DNA of 34,979 nt, from assembly GCA_002685535.1 (NCBI GenBank), contig NYXK01000235.1, positions 72,058 through 107,036 on the forward strand, in the 5' to 3' direction. The first letter of the stretch is position 1. Each line of letters starts with the position of its first letter. Below, piece after piece: positions 1 to 10,392 of this stretch. The translations under genes and the position numbers were made by a program. Source of the DNA: Deltaproteobacteria bacterium. Its GTDB lineage: Bacteria > SAR324 > NAC60-12. The notes beneath the pieces were generated by a model. That model saw nothing but the letters and a program-made list of their open reading frames with translations. It had not been told where the DNA came from and did not search any database.

Positions 1-288
1 AGGAATGCACTACATACATTGTATATGAATGCGAGAAGCTTCATTACTACCGAGGAGGAGCTGGATGCTGAGATTGAGAAGATTTTCGTTGAAGATCCTC
101 ATGCGAGCGGCAACTTGAACGACAATATCTGGTCTGTCAAGGGAGCTCCTCCGAGCGTTTTGACGATGTTATCTGCGGTGAACAATACCCAGAAGAAAGC
201 TATAGACTTCCACAGAGGTCCTGCTGCACTTACTGGACGAAGGATGAAGAAGATCGCGGAGGAGTTGACTGGAGGCACGATGGATTAG
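1..288 (+). CDS. 3' end of an unidentified gene (partial)
   Basis: Reading in frame from the first base gives 95 residues ending at TAG (286-288). The frame is already open at the window edge (it begins RNALHTLYMNARSF), so this is the C-terminal piece of a longer protein and the real start lies outside the window. The segment is soluble-looking and charged: an acidic stretch (TTEEELDAEIEKIF, residues 16-29), then a mixed stretch containing NIWSVKGAPPSVLTML, and a basic end (GRRMKKIAEELTGG). No membrane segment or metal motif is visible. I do not recognise the family and give no function. Coding character is likely because the reading frame fills the window edge and ends cleanly. Confidence 0.6.
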   Translation, partial: RNALHTLYMNARSFITTEEELDAEIEKIFVEDPHASGNLNDNIWSVKGAPPSVLTMLSAVNNTQKKAIDFHRGPAALTGRRMKKIAEELTGGTMD

Positions 289-980
289 GGGATTGAGATT
301 GTATATCAAGGAGTGTAAAATTCCAATGTATGAATACTGAGGCCGATACTGTGGCTAATCTATCCGTTATTTCTATTTTCCCTCTCCATTCTGCTTCGAG
401 TGGCCAAGCGGCAATATTGATAACTGGGTAGAGTACCGTAGCCAATTGCATCGAGGAGGAAAGAACGACCAAGAGCAAGACAGTACATGCCGCCATGAAC
501 ATTTTGAGGACTTGTTTGCTTATGAGATTCGGGTTCCAATAGCGGGGTACAATTGCTGAAATGTCCGGAGACAACTCAATTTCAGTCGGCTAAGAAGTCT
601 TCGAGAAGCGCTCGATGCATTTCAGCTGATCATGAAAGTCACCAGAATGCTCAAGTATTGTGCAACTTGACGCACTCCTACCAAACTTGAAGCCTGCACG
701 TCGGCATCACCAACGCTTTGCCCTAACCCAACTCGATACATTGCTGACTTCAAGATCTGACTACTTAGAATGTCACCCATCCCATCACAAAACCCATGCA
801 GCCTTCTACCCGCCCTAACGCTCACCTTCTGGTGTTGGCAAGCTTTTCGAAGCATACTCCGTCAATTTCTCTTGTGTCCTTCCAGTCCCTCCAGGATATT
901 CCATGCCGTTTTCATGACACCATTCCATTACATATACCAAGAAATCTCCTAACAACATTCAGTCACTCATCCTAATATCT
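289..980. other. Intergenic, convergent 3' ends
   Basis: This lies between the stop of the plus-strand partial gene and the stop of the minus-strand gene at 981, so it should hold two 3' UTRs. Small overlapping reading frames occur on both strands (for example 230-574 minus and 770-952 plus), but none has recognisable protein character. I see no RNA gene or repeat. Confidence 0.5.
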
Positions 981-1844
981 TCAATGGTCATCCTTACCTT
1001 CCAAAAGTAGTGCTTCCAAGACCGCCTTCACCACCCCCCCGGATCTTCCCTCATCGGCCTTATACCCAACCAAGAATCGTAGCATGGGATTAAGAATTGT
1101 TTGCTCCATATTCAAGACATGATCTCCTGACTTGCTCTGCTGGTACAGCTTCATCAGAGCATCCGCACCCTGGGCAGCAGCCTTACAGTACTGGTCGTAT
1201 ACTTGGCAGATATCGTTCCACCATCGCTGGGATGTCTCTGAACTTATATTGGACATGTCGAAATTGTGTCTGTTGGCATGGAACCAATCCCAGTTGACTT
1301 GCAGGACGAGACGGCTCACAGCGAGGAATAGCTGCCCGCCAGTCAATCGGATTGGCTCAGGTTTTGGTTCCGCAAGCTTCTTCGTCATATCTGAGGAAAC
1401 TGAGGGCGAGACAATGTGGGATGGCATGTTGGACGAGACATCATTGGTAGCTGCGAATGAAGTTCTTGAAAGGAATGGTGGAGTCGAAGGATCAGGAACG
1501 AAAGTCGATCGAGAAAATGCCGCTGTCAGATTTATGGCGGCTTTGCGTGCTACTGCAGCATTCCGCTCCCGAGAGTGCAGCCATTCCCTCAAGCCCTTTG
1601 ACTCCGGCGTTTCGTTTCCAGCCTGTTCTTCTTTTGCTGACTTCCAGATCACTCTCTCCTGCTGGTTTCGTGTTAGGACCTGAGGGTGACTGTTGACATA
1701 CAGTGCCCGAGAATCAAGCCACTCCCCCAAAGAGACCTCTGCTGGACCAGTGAAAACCTTGACTTGCTCTGTATATCTTCGTTGGCCCTCCAGTCTTTCC
1801 TCCCGGTCCCGATCCCAGTTCTCCGATTCCCACGCAAATGTCAT
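981..1844 (-). CDS. Hypothetical protein, 287 aa, intronless
   Basis: A single open frame of 287 codons with ATG at 1844 and a stop at 981. The N-terminus is strongly charged (MTFAWESENWDRDREERLEG). The middle, about residues 105-165, is Ser/Pro-rich and probably disordered. The C-terminal third is rich in aromatic and helical residues (LVLQVNWDWFHANRHNFDM, then QRWWNDICQVYDQYCKAAAQ), suggesting a compact helical domain; the protein ends EALLLEGKDDH. There is no signal peptide or membrane span, and I do not recognise the family. A plausible TATA box on the same strand lies about 130 bp upstream, and a TTCGAA repeat element about 205 bp upstream. The 183-codon frame on the opposite strand (1132-1683) is regarded as its shadow. 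Confidence 0.7.
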   Translation of the reverse strand: MTFAWESENWDRDREERLEGQRRYTEQVKVFTGPAEVSLGEWLDSRALYVNSHPQVLTRNQQERVIWKSAKEEQAGNETPESKGLREWLHSRERNAAVARKAAINLTAAFSRSTFVPDPSTPPFLSRTSFAATNDVSSNMPSHIVSPSVSSDMTKKLAEPKPEPIRLTGGQLFLAVSRLVLQVNWDWFHANRHNFDMSNISSETSQRWWNDICQVYDQYCKAAAQGADALMKLYQQSKSGDHVLNMEQTILNPMLRFLVGYKADEGRSGGVVKAVLEALLLEGKDDH

Positions 1845-1973
1845 CCTTGTGCTACGGACCTAGCGAATGTGTTGTAACGAGTGTTGGAATGTGGTTGTTT
1901 TCCTCGGTGGAAGTTGTCTAGACAGATAAAATGGTAGAAGATGGAAGTTCTGGAATGACGGAGGTCTCGCACG

Positions 1974-1980
1974 ATTTATA
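1974..1980 (-). promoter_or_regulatory. Possible TATA box of the 981-1844 gene
   Basis: The minus strand reads TATAAAT here, about 130 nt upstream of the ATG at 1844, a reasonable distance for a fungal core promoter with a leader. Assigned from the motif and position only. Confidence 0.35.
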
Positions 1981-2048
1981 GACTGGGGTACATAGTGTGA
2001 TTACCAGCGCTCGCTGGCGTCCATTCATGGCTGAAATGAGAACCATTT

Positions 2049-2100
2049 GTCCGAAGTTTCGAAGGTTCGAAGTTTCGAAGGTTCGAAGTTAGCTTCGGAC
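2049..2100. repeat. 52-bp TTCGAA-rich repeat with 8-bp inverted ends
   Basis: A 16-bp unit (GAAGTTTCGAAGGTTC) is present twice in perfect tandem (2053-2068, 2069-2084) with a third partial copy (2085-2090). The block is bracketed by perfect 8-bp inverted ends, GTCCGAAG (2049-2056) and CTTCGGAC (2093-2100), and contains four overlapping TTCGAA palindromes, so the whole element could fold on itself. It lies in the 5' region of the minus-strand gene at 981-1844. It could be a cis-regulatory array, a small foldback relic or a simple repeat. Confidence 0.75.
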
Positions 2101-5100
2101 TGTGAATATCCCCAGGACAATCATTCAAAAGGGAAACTCGTCAGACTCACTTCACCTTGAAAATGTATTCAGCACAACCATGCTACAGATACTCGTGGGA
2201 CACCTCTTGTGAGATGGAGTCATCAAGCCCCATTCACAGTCGGTGAACCTGATTAGCACTTATGGGATTAGATATGCTGAGGATACCGGTATCAAAGCAG
2301 CGCGCACCAAGGACCCAAAGACTATGACCGCTGGATGTCGCTGTTGGGCCCAGGTATGCGTCTTCCAGTCATCTGATACCAGCTCTCACACATAGCCGGA
2401 TGTCAAGTGCAGAAGATCTTGAGTACAGTGCGGCGAGGGGCGATTGAGTGTGGTGGTACCTGCGCAGTTCAAAGGCACCTAGATGTGGCATCTCTGGAAA
2501 TATGTGAGCTCATATGCACCAGAGGTTTCTCAAGGTCAGAAGTATAGCTAAAAGTGATGGTAAGAATAGAGTACACGTTGGGATGCAAGTGGCGTCGGGA
2601 ATGGTCGACTTCCAACTTGACACTGTATCTTTGTTAATGTCAGTCCTAATTGAAATGATCGTGAAGAGATATGAAAGGGTAGAAGAAGTGCAGGGCTCGG
2701 GTCTGACTATAGAGTCAACAAAGAGGATGGTAATTCCGAGCCAGGCGGTCAGAAATAGAGAAGATGCCTTGTCGCGACCAGACACGTATATTTTGAGCCT
2801 TGAGAGAATGTGAGATAGGGTCTGACATTCCTTTTTGACACTGACTGAGATATCAGCTGCTCTGGACACTGGCAAAGGTGAGTCCCAGCAGATTCTGCCC
2901 GTTTCGCGTCCCCAACCGCGCCAAAGTTTTCCCAACCTTATCAACCAAAATAACAAAAAGTCAGCACATAATCCGGTTTGTCCGGTCAGGGTTGATGCTC
3001 TTCTGATCACTAACACGGGTATTTACACGCACCGGCTTGCCGGATCTTTCCCTCCTGCCTGCTAGGTTTGAAACAATTGCGACTGCTTCTCCGGAGGTCC
3101 AGTTTAAATCGCATATGGGTCCAGGTCAAGCCTTGGATTTAGGTAACTTGGATTGCGCCCCTGATATCTAGTCGCTTCACGAAAGTCCTTGCGCATCGTC
3201 GATTAATCGTAAGGAAACTTAACGTTTCGCGCGAGATTGACGGGGATTTCTTTTTGTGTTTTTTTCTTCTCTGTCGCGTTGTTTTGTTGTGATTAGCCGA
3301 GTGTTTACGAATGGTGTCAGGCGAAAGTGGGGCGAAGCCTGCCTGGGAACCAACTCACAACCAAATCCTCTCGCCCGATCTTTTGAAAAATACCTAGAAT
3401 TGAGTCGATATCTCGTCGAGTGCGAACACTATTTAGCATATAAAAGTAATGGATAAAACGCTACTAACAGAATTAGCAAGGACGACTACATGAAAGGTGG
3501 AGACTTTAAAGAAAAGCAGTGCCTTTGTTGGGCACATTCAGCACAGGTCCTCCAATGTCACCATTCACCTTCGCGATTCAAGCATATTCTGAAATTTCAA
3601 GTGGAAAAGACAAAGTCCCTGAGCCTCAGAGATTTTGGAAGCTGCGGCAGAGCGTATTTGGCAACAGTCCAGAGAACAAAAATCATTCTCTCATTGACAT
3701 TAGTATACAACCTGCCTGGCTAGCAGGCCAGACTCAAGTAGATTCAGCCCCCCACAGTCAAGCTTTTTCTCAGAAGAAGCTTATAGGCGAAGAAGATCAA
3801 TCTGAGGACAGGATTGTTTAATCATATAGGGCTAAAACATCTGATCGATTGTACCATTTTACTCCGCAATGATGTCTCTTTTTCTCTTTCACTTGAGAAA
3901 ACGTTGGATTATTGTCGCATTTATACAATATGACACTTCAAAGAGCCTTTCCTCATAAAAGGTAAAGTGTCCTGGCCAGGTCGCGCATTATTCACCTTCT
4001 GTTTCCCTCTTCCAGCTACATGAGAATAACACATATAAGGCTGATCATATTTTCTGAAGCACCCCACGAATCAAGGAACACACTATCATGAATGGGCCAT
4101 GTTGGACTATTCAATGTCAAAAGGCCATTTTTTCCTGACATACAGGGCGGCGCCATGGTTTCTCTCTTATAAGCTGTGAGGACCTCACATGAAAGAGAAT
4201 CATATTTTACCTAAGTGTTGGGGCATGGTCTTATCAGGAAATGGGTGACAGCGACCCACATGTGGCAGCAGTAGTCTACAGGTCAACTCGGCACTCACCT
4301 TACTGGCATTTCGCATCGAATGTTTTTCCCTGGGGAGACGGACTTGGAAGCTAGTGGACGACACATTGTACCTTCTTTATCAGGCTTTCTGGCCTACTCG
4401 CATCTCTCATGCTCTGCGAAGCCTTTGTTCATATGGTTAAAGTTCCTCGAAGGAACGAGGAATCCTTGGGAAAAGTTTGCTTTATATATTCCACTTATAC
4501 TTCGAGGCCTCGCTTACAAGCACGGCATCCGAGTTTTGATTGACGAGTACACATCTTCGTGTTTGAAACAAGCTGTACCTCTCGTGTTGTTTTGCTTAAA
4601 GAAAGGGAGAGATATACATTGAGTTCAGTGCTTTCCAGGGGTCAAGCATGATTGTTCAGAGAGCGGTCGGCCTCAGGTGCGACGTCGTTTGAGCAGCTCG
4701 TCCTACCAAGACGACGGTTTGTTGCCCGTCCAGCAGTCCCCGCCCCGGAAGAGGATATTAATCACCAATACTGTCCATTCAATGAATCAACTCACAACAT
4801 AAAGGTAGAGAGAATCAAGATTTTGAGATCTTCCGGTGTCAAATTACACCTACTTCTTTCTCAATGACTTTATGCAAATCTAATTCCAGTGTATGCAGCT
4901 CGGAAGCCCGCATGGGACTTAATAAAGCCGAGCGTGCTTTGAGTTTCGAAGCAGAGCAAACTTTGCGGTGGGAGAGCTGGCAATGACAACCAAACATTGC
5001 ATGACAGCAACCGTTTCTTCCATTCCAGTTCCCATCGATCTTCAGCCCTAGAAAAGCAACAGGTGGGCGAGCGCCAAACATGCTTGTTGCTAAGCCGAGG

Positions 5101-7005
5101 CTGAGTAACCGAAGGTGATGTCAACAGAGGTAGAAGAACGAGGCGTGGTTCAACTCTCATTCAATGTTAGCAGTATATCAACGAGATAACGATGAGCGAA
5201 AAGCTCTGTGGGTACCGTGTTTATATCGTATTCTCTCACCCGTTTAGCCTTGAGGTTGCAGACGCCCATTCACTACCGGCTAGGTCTTAAGACCCCTAGT
5301 TCATAATAGTGACAAATCTTGAAATTCCAAATGTCTGAGGAAAGCTGTTGCTGACGAGGGTTTCGATATAAAGTTCTTGCTATTTGCAATCAATACTCGT
5401 CAACGAAAGGGGAAACTTACCAAAATCGAAGCAACGTGAACAAGGTTGAGGGTCTGTCCTCATAGCGAATTCTCGTGTTGGCCTCGCGAGTATGTGCTGA
5501 GCAAGTTCCAAGCTGTCAGGGATCGGCTTCTTTGAAACATTTGAGATAATGATCGTGTCTGTCGGACTTGCAGTACTTCTGTTGTCAGATTTAGCAGGAC
5601 AAGCGACGATATGAAGAATGACAACAATACCTAGCCAATCAGCACCTTCCCCTTCGCTTTAACAGGGTCTATTTTCTTCAAATCTTTCCTCCCTCATACT
5701 CACCAAACTCACACCCAGGAAATCCGCAGCCTAGCTTACTATAATCCAAATACGACATATCGCTGTCAACCAGCCTCCTCATCGAGACACCCTCAATCAT
5801 GCGTGGATTCCCAGTGACCGGCTACCGTTGTTCCTTCTTCAGTTGAGACTTTTTAGTCTGATGTATACCCCAGTAAGCGGTCAGCTCAAGCTCAAACTTA
5901 ACGCTGCAGATTTACCGTTCAGTTCTCAAGCATCGATTCAACCTCAGAAATGAAGCAAACTCGCAGCTTTCTCAGTAGAGCCCACATCACCACATTTCCC
6001 GACCATAAAAGCCCCCGTTCCTCACAGAGCCCTGGCACAACATAGCAACAGAGTCAAAGCCGAGCCCATACTGGGACTTTTAATTTCTCTGGTATCTTGT
6101 CGCTTAACAAGACAAGAAAAGAGCAACGCATTCTGCTTCTCGAGCCACATCTGTGATGAAAGAATTGAGCTAAAAAGTCCCCACCCTGTCATGTCTAGGT
6201 TCAAAGAACCGCAATCCCAAAGCCCGCAGTGGACAGAATGACAGCGACAGTGACGGTGACCACGACAACGATATCGGCAACTATCAAGGACGAGGGCAGG
6301 AAATCACGCCAGTTTCATCCAGCCGGTCCACGATGAGGCATCAGCCGAGCTTCGTCCTTGAGACAGAACAAGAGAGGCGACGGAAGAGCGAAGCGTGACA
6401 CTACGACGACGAAGACGCATAGCCAGAAAACCCTCTCCTCCCTGTCCATGATTCATGGCTTTTTTTGGTATTTGCTCCTTGAAAACCGCAAATGGCTTGT
6501 CGTATTTATAATCACCATCTCAAATGGGTGTAGTGGCACTCGCCATAGGCCATAAAATGCTTCGCACACTATTCTGAAAATGAGTGAAACAATGTCTTCT
6601 CAATCCAGTCCACCCGAGCAGACGGGATTCTTGTATATCTATATACATACATTATCATCCTTGACAAGCCAGAACGCCCAGATGAAGGAAGTAAACCGGC
6701 GCCACGCTCCCTTGATTCGCTTCGACGCTGAAAATAAACAGAAGTGCAAGCTTAAACGAGACACAACATGAAGCAGTAAATAGGTACGGGTATACAATTC
6801 CTCCGCTCTGCAAGCGGTCCTCACTCCTCTTTCCAGGTTGTCTGCTAATGTCCAAGGCGTTCTTCATATGTCCTGTCTCGTTCAGCCAGGTATTCAGCCT
6901 CGTACTTCCAACATAGCAATAGCATAGATCATTATTCATATCCTCGTCTTCCCAATCCTCCATATGTTCACTCCAGTCCGATTGCACCATTCTCCCTCCT
7001 ATCAA
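2101..7005. other. Gene-poor stretch of about 4.9 kb
   Basis: No reading frame in this stretch carries a recognisable domain or joins across consensus splice sites into a convincing protein. The longest frames are 2510-3016 minus (168 codons), 2514-2813 plus, 3519-3821 plus, 4320-4622 plus and 4870-5160 minus; their residue composition looks like translated noncoding DNA. Base composition is not strikingly AT-rich, so heavy repeat-induced point mutation is not obvious. I saw no terminal repeats, tRNA or transposase motif. The last 350 bp (6655-7005) is the in-frame continuation beyond the stop of the next gene, listed under findings. Confidence 0.4.
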
Positions 7006-8764
7006 TCAAGACCGCTCTCCCCTTGCAGGCGACCTCTCATTATCACTCTGTCTTCCCGTTCTCGGACTTCCAGGATCGACTTGTATGCTGGGCAACCCCG
7101 CCAACCTCAAGCTCGGCAACTGCGGCACTCCCCCAACACCCCTACTTCCCCTCCTCTCATGCGGCGGCCTACTCGTTGACAGCGAACTCGAGCTACTCGT
7201 CCGACTATCTCTCAACTGATCCGTCCTGCTCTCTCTCCTCGAGCCTCTGCTGTCCACGGATATCGCTACGGATGAAGGTCTAAGTTCGGGAGAAAGTGGG
7301 GAGACAGGCGTACTGGAGGTCGTGGTTGTAGGAGGGAGAGAAGATTCGATAGTTGGATGCTGCTCTCCACGCGCGAGGACAGGAGAAGTGTAATCTGGCG
7401 GGGGCTCGCGTTGAGGGTTTTCGTCGTGCGGGGTATCGAGGGAGATATTTTCATATCCTGGAGGACTGTTCGGAGGTACGTCTTCGTGCTCGATCATTTC
7501 TGGGCTGCTTCCTGCTCTGCCTTCATTCGATGTCGAGGGTCGGCGTTCAGTTTGTTGGCTTCCTCGTCTTGGACTGTCTACATTCGAAGTTGCTCGAGAG
7601 CGGGTCAGGCCTGGGGAAGGGAGGTCGGAAGTTTGCGTATCGATGCTTAGGATGGAGGATGTGCTGCGGTCCCGGCGGTGGTAGCGGGAGCTGGCTGCTA
7701 TACTTGCTGCATCTCCCAGAAGACCTTGTCTTTCGCTGTCTTGACTATTAGCCCGCAATCTTGTTCCATCGTGTCGTGCTACACCTAGATCGCCGTATGA
7801 TACTGAAGAAACAGCTCTCTGTCGCTCTTTCTTGATCCGTTCGTGCTCTGCCCGCAATTCCTCAACTGTCTGCCCAGCACTTGCACCACTTGCAGCTCTA
7901 GCCCTAGCAGCAATCTCCCGTAAAGCAACATAATCGCCTCTTTCCCTTGCTTCTCGTCGTAACCTCCTGCGCTCTTCTCGCTCTTCGTTCTCTCGTCGTC
8001 GGGCTAGTCGGACTTGGTACAAGGCTTCCATCTCCTCTTCTCGCCGCTGTTCCTCATCATCCTGTGTCTCTGGGAACTCAATTACCACATCAATTCCCCC
8101 TCTATCTCCTTCCCTTCCCAGAACTTGCTCATTACCCAGAGCGTTTGGCCGGTAAGCAGGTAACGTCATCACGGATCTCACGGAGGTGTTTCTGTCCACG
8201 CCAGCCGCAGCATTGGCGACCGCATTTGCATCGAACGAGCTGGGGGGATTCGAAGTTCGATTTGAAGCTCTATTTCTTGTAGACACCGGTTCGAGGGATT
8301 CGTTCGCATTCGGAAGTTTGTGTTGCATCGGACTCGGACTCCATTTCTGCCATGCCTTCTTCAAGAACGGTGTGGGTATGTATTTCGGGTTCTTATGTTT
8401 GATTCGAGTACGGCGGATGAAGTAGAATCCGAGTATGAGGGCCAGAACTCCAATTATTGCTCCGATTATTGGCTGTGAATCTGTTAGTAGATATCCATAC
8501 GGCGTGAGGCTATTGACATACGATCATTAAAGGAGTATTGCTCTTCGAATCCGAGGTCGAGGTGGGGGTCGCGGAAGCACTGGAAGTTCTGGATAACGTC
8601 GAAGAAGCGGTCGCAGAAGCACCTGGACTGGATGTTCTGGTCGGAGTTGGACTGGTAGTGACATCAAGAATTACACTGCTCGAATCGGTGTTGCCTCCTG
8701 GTGCACCTTCGCCTTGTCCTCCTCCTGGGCCCTCCTGACGTTTCTCCAACCCATAAAGATGCAT
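7006..8764 (-). CDS. Single-pass membrane protein with coiled-coil and PPxY tail (Mid2-like architecture)
   Basis: Two exons, 8764-8522 and 8472-7006, are separated by a 49-nt intron with GTATGT donor, CTAAC branch and CACAG acceptor, giving 569 aa. Residues 1-81 are Gly-rich then Ser/Thr/Pro-rich, as in a glycosylated outer domain. One membrane span follows (about 82-101, PIIGAIIGVLALILGFYF) with a positive stop-transfer stretch (RRTRIKHK), then a cytoplasmic tail of more than 450 residues. The tail has an acidic/basic coiled coil (about 214-277), many Ser/Arg phosphorylation-type sites and two PPxY motifs (PPGY 418-421, PPDY 439-442). This order resembles fungal wall-stress or Mid2-type sensors. 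No signal peptide is visible at the chosen ATG; an upstream in-frame start at 8851 or an extra 5' exon is possible. Function is inferred from architecture only. Confidence 0.8.
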
Positions 8765-10044
8765 GATTGCGCCGTTCCAAAACGAATGTCCCAATGGCTG
8801 GCGATAATTATACCAGTGATGGAAAGAATGTCTCTGCGGAAGACGAGACACACCTCATGCCCGTCGTAGGCTGATGGTCGGTAGATGGACCTTTCCTCTC
8901 GTAGCTGCTGACGCGCTGCCTCGATCGACCAGGACGAGGCAGGGCAGGGCAAGCAGGATGGATTCGGCTGCGGCTGGGCTCTGGCGATTGGCGCTTACAG
9001 GCTTGTCAGCATGCCGGCGTCGTATGAGACGGCAGTGATCCGGGTAATAATATGTGATTATGCCGATGTACTGGAGAATGAATACATACACATGTGCCGC
9101 TCGAAGTTATTGCGAAAGAAAAGATGAACTGGCGATTTCCTTATTTCTTTGTTGCCCTGGTATCAGTCGTGGTGTTGTCTGCCTTGAATCTCTCTCGCCC
9201 AGTGCCCAGCCCACCTGTAATCTGCATTCAACAGCCGTGACAAGCATCCAATGATCGTCCTCAAACCTCACATTTATGGGTGTTCGGGCACTTCAACAAG
9301 TTAAATTGCTGGTTCAATCTGTATCCCTGCCTATTTTTGGGACATCAAATCGTGGCTCAAGCACGACTGGAGCTGCATCGTGGCTGAGGAGGGATACAAG
9401 GCTTCCAATTATATCGCTGCAAGCATAGGCGAGGTAATTTCGTATCCACTACAGAAATTGCGCCTTGATTTGATCAACATCAACATCAATTTCCGTCTGA
9501 ACCTTGACAAGAGCATGTTGTATATAGATGAGTTGTGAAGGAGCACGATGGAGCTGAGCTCATTTGAGGCTGAAGTCGATGCCCAGCCGAGATCGTCACC
9601 CGATCTCTCTTTTCGGAAATCTCGACTCCCTTTTCTGTCGATTTCCGATCGAAGAACAGCAATTTGGCCCTTAAAGTCCTTGCACCGTATGTCATCCATC
9701 TCCCAGATCTGACTTCTTCTACGTGGGTCTCTCGAGTGTTGTCAACTACTCCTGAGAAGACATCTTTGTCATTGCAATTCTGTATTACATATTGCCTTGT
9801 TCTCCAAGTCCATTCGCGGTGTATATACAACTGCTGAAACGGCGTAAGTCCAGAAGACACAATTCAAAGAACACATTGAGAGGCAAGTCGCAACCACTAT
9901 CAAAAGATGATGCCAATCTGTTTTTCCTCTGCCATTTCTGCGCCAGCCTCCATCCTAAAAGGGTATCCAAAAATAAGCCCAGAATTTCCAAAGACTGTTC
10001 TGTCGGTGAGCTTACTCGCGACCTAGCTCGATCAGAGCAGAAAT
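8765..10044. other. Intergenic, no gene seen
   Basis: This holds the 5' region of the minus-strand membrane protein gene and the 3' region of the 2EXR/KH locus. Frames at 8855-9091 and 9486-9860 (minus) show no domain or splice continuity. A missing signal-peptide exon for the membrane protein could lie just above 8764, but I could not place it. Confidence 0.4.
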
Positions 10045-10392
10045 CTACTCCGCTTCGGGTCGATCAAATCGAAATTCATTCGGTGGTACTTGACGTTGTT
10101 CGCCAAAGTTACCATCTGTGCCTGACGAGCTTACCATCAGTATTGTGATAAGACATTCCTTGGCCTGCACCACAGCTTCCTCTGTTCCAGCACATCCAAT
10201 CTCACGAACATGTGCTCCCGGATCACTCGGTGCAAATTGGATGCTGCATCCGCTCCTCTGGCCAACGTCCTTTAAGAATCCCGAGTCCTTCTCCTCCATG
10301 TATGTTACGTCTTCGGCCCCCAGGATGATTCCTTCATAAACGTTGCCGCTGGTTGAGACCGGAGCCAAACTCGAGAAACGAAACAAAGGCTT
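10045..10392 (-). CDS. KH-like RNA-binding ORF in frame with the 2EXR gene
   Basis: An open frame of about 115 codons follows directly after the TAG (10393-10395) that ends the 2EXR frame, and it is in the same frame. The stretch GFLKDVGQRSGCSIQF, then VREIGCAGTEEAVVQAKECL, resembles the second half of a type I KH domain: helix after the GxxG loop, the SGCSIQF strand, a variable loop, then the REI strand and the GTEEAVVQAKE helix. The GxxG loop itself is not recognisable; KDSG stands in its place. There is no strong start codon before the internal ATG of MEEKDSG. It may be a separate short gene, the 3' exon of the upstream gene, or a decayed remnant. The KH assignment is by eye. Confidence 0.4.
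   Translation of the reverse strand, partial: KPLFRFSSLAPVSTSGNVYEGIILGAEDVTYMEEKDSGFLKDVGQRSGCSIQFAPSDPGAHVREIGCAGTEEAVVQAKECLITILMVSSSGTDGNFGEQRQVPPNEFRFDRPEAE

Noticed and set aside
1132-1683. 183-codon plus-strand frame
   Set aside because: It lies fully antisense to the 287-aa minus-strand gene and has less protein-like composition; it is treated as a shadow.
2061-2090. GGTTCGAAG sequences resembling a tRNA T-loop
   Set aside because: They are copies within the 16-bp tandem repeat; no acceptor stem, D-arm or anticodon arm can be placed around them.
2510-3016. 168-codon minus-strand frame with hydrophobic stretches
   Set aside because: No recognisable family, no splice continuation and low-complexity composition; not enough for a gene call.
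4320-4622. 100-codon plus-strand frame
   Set aside because: No domain and no neighbouring exons with consensus splice sites.
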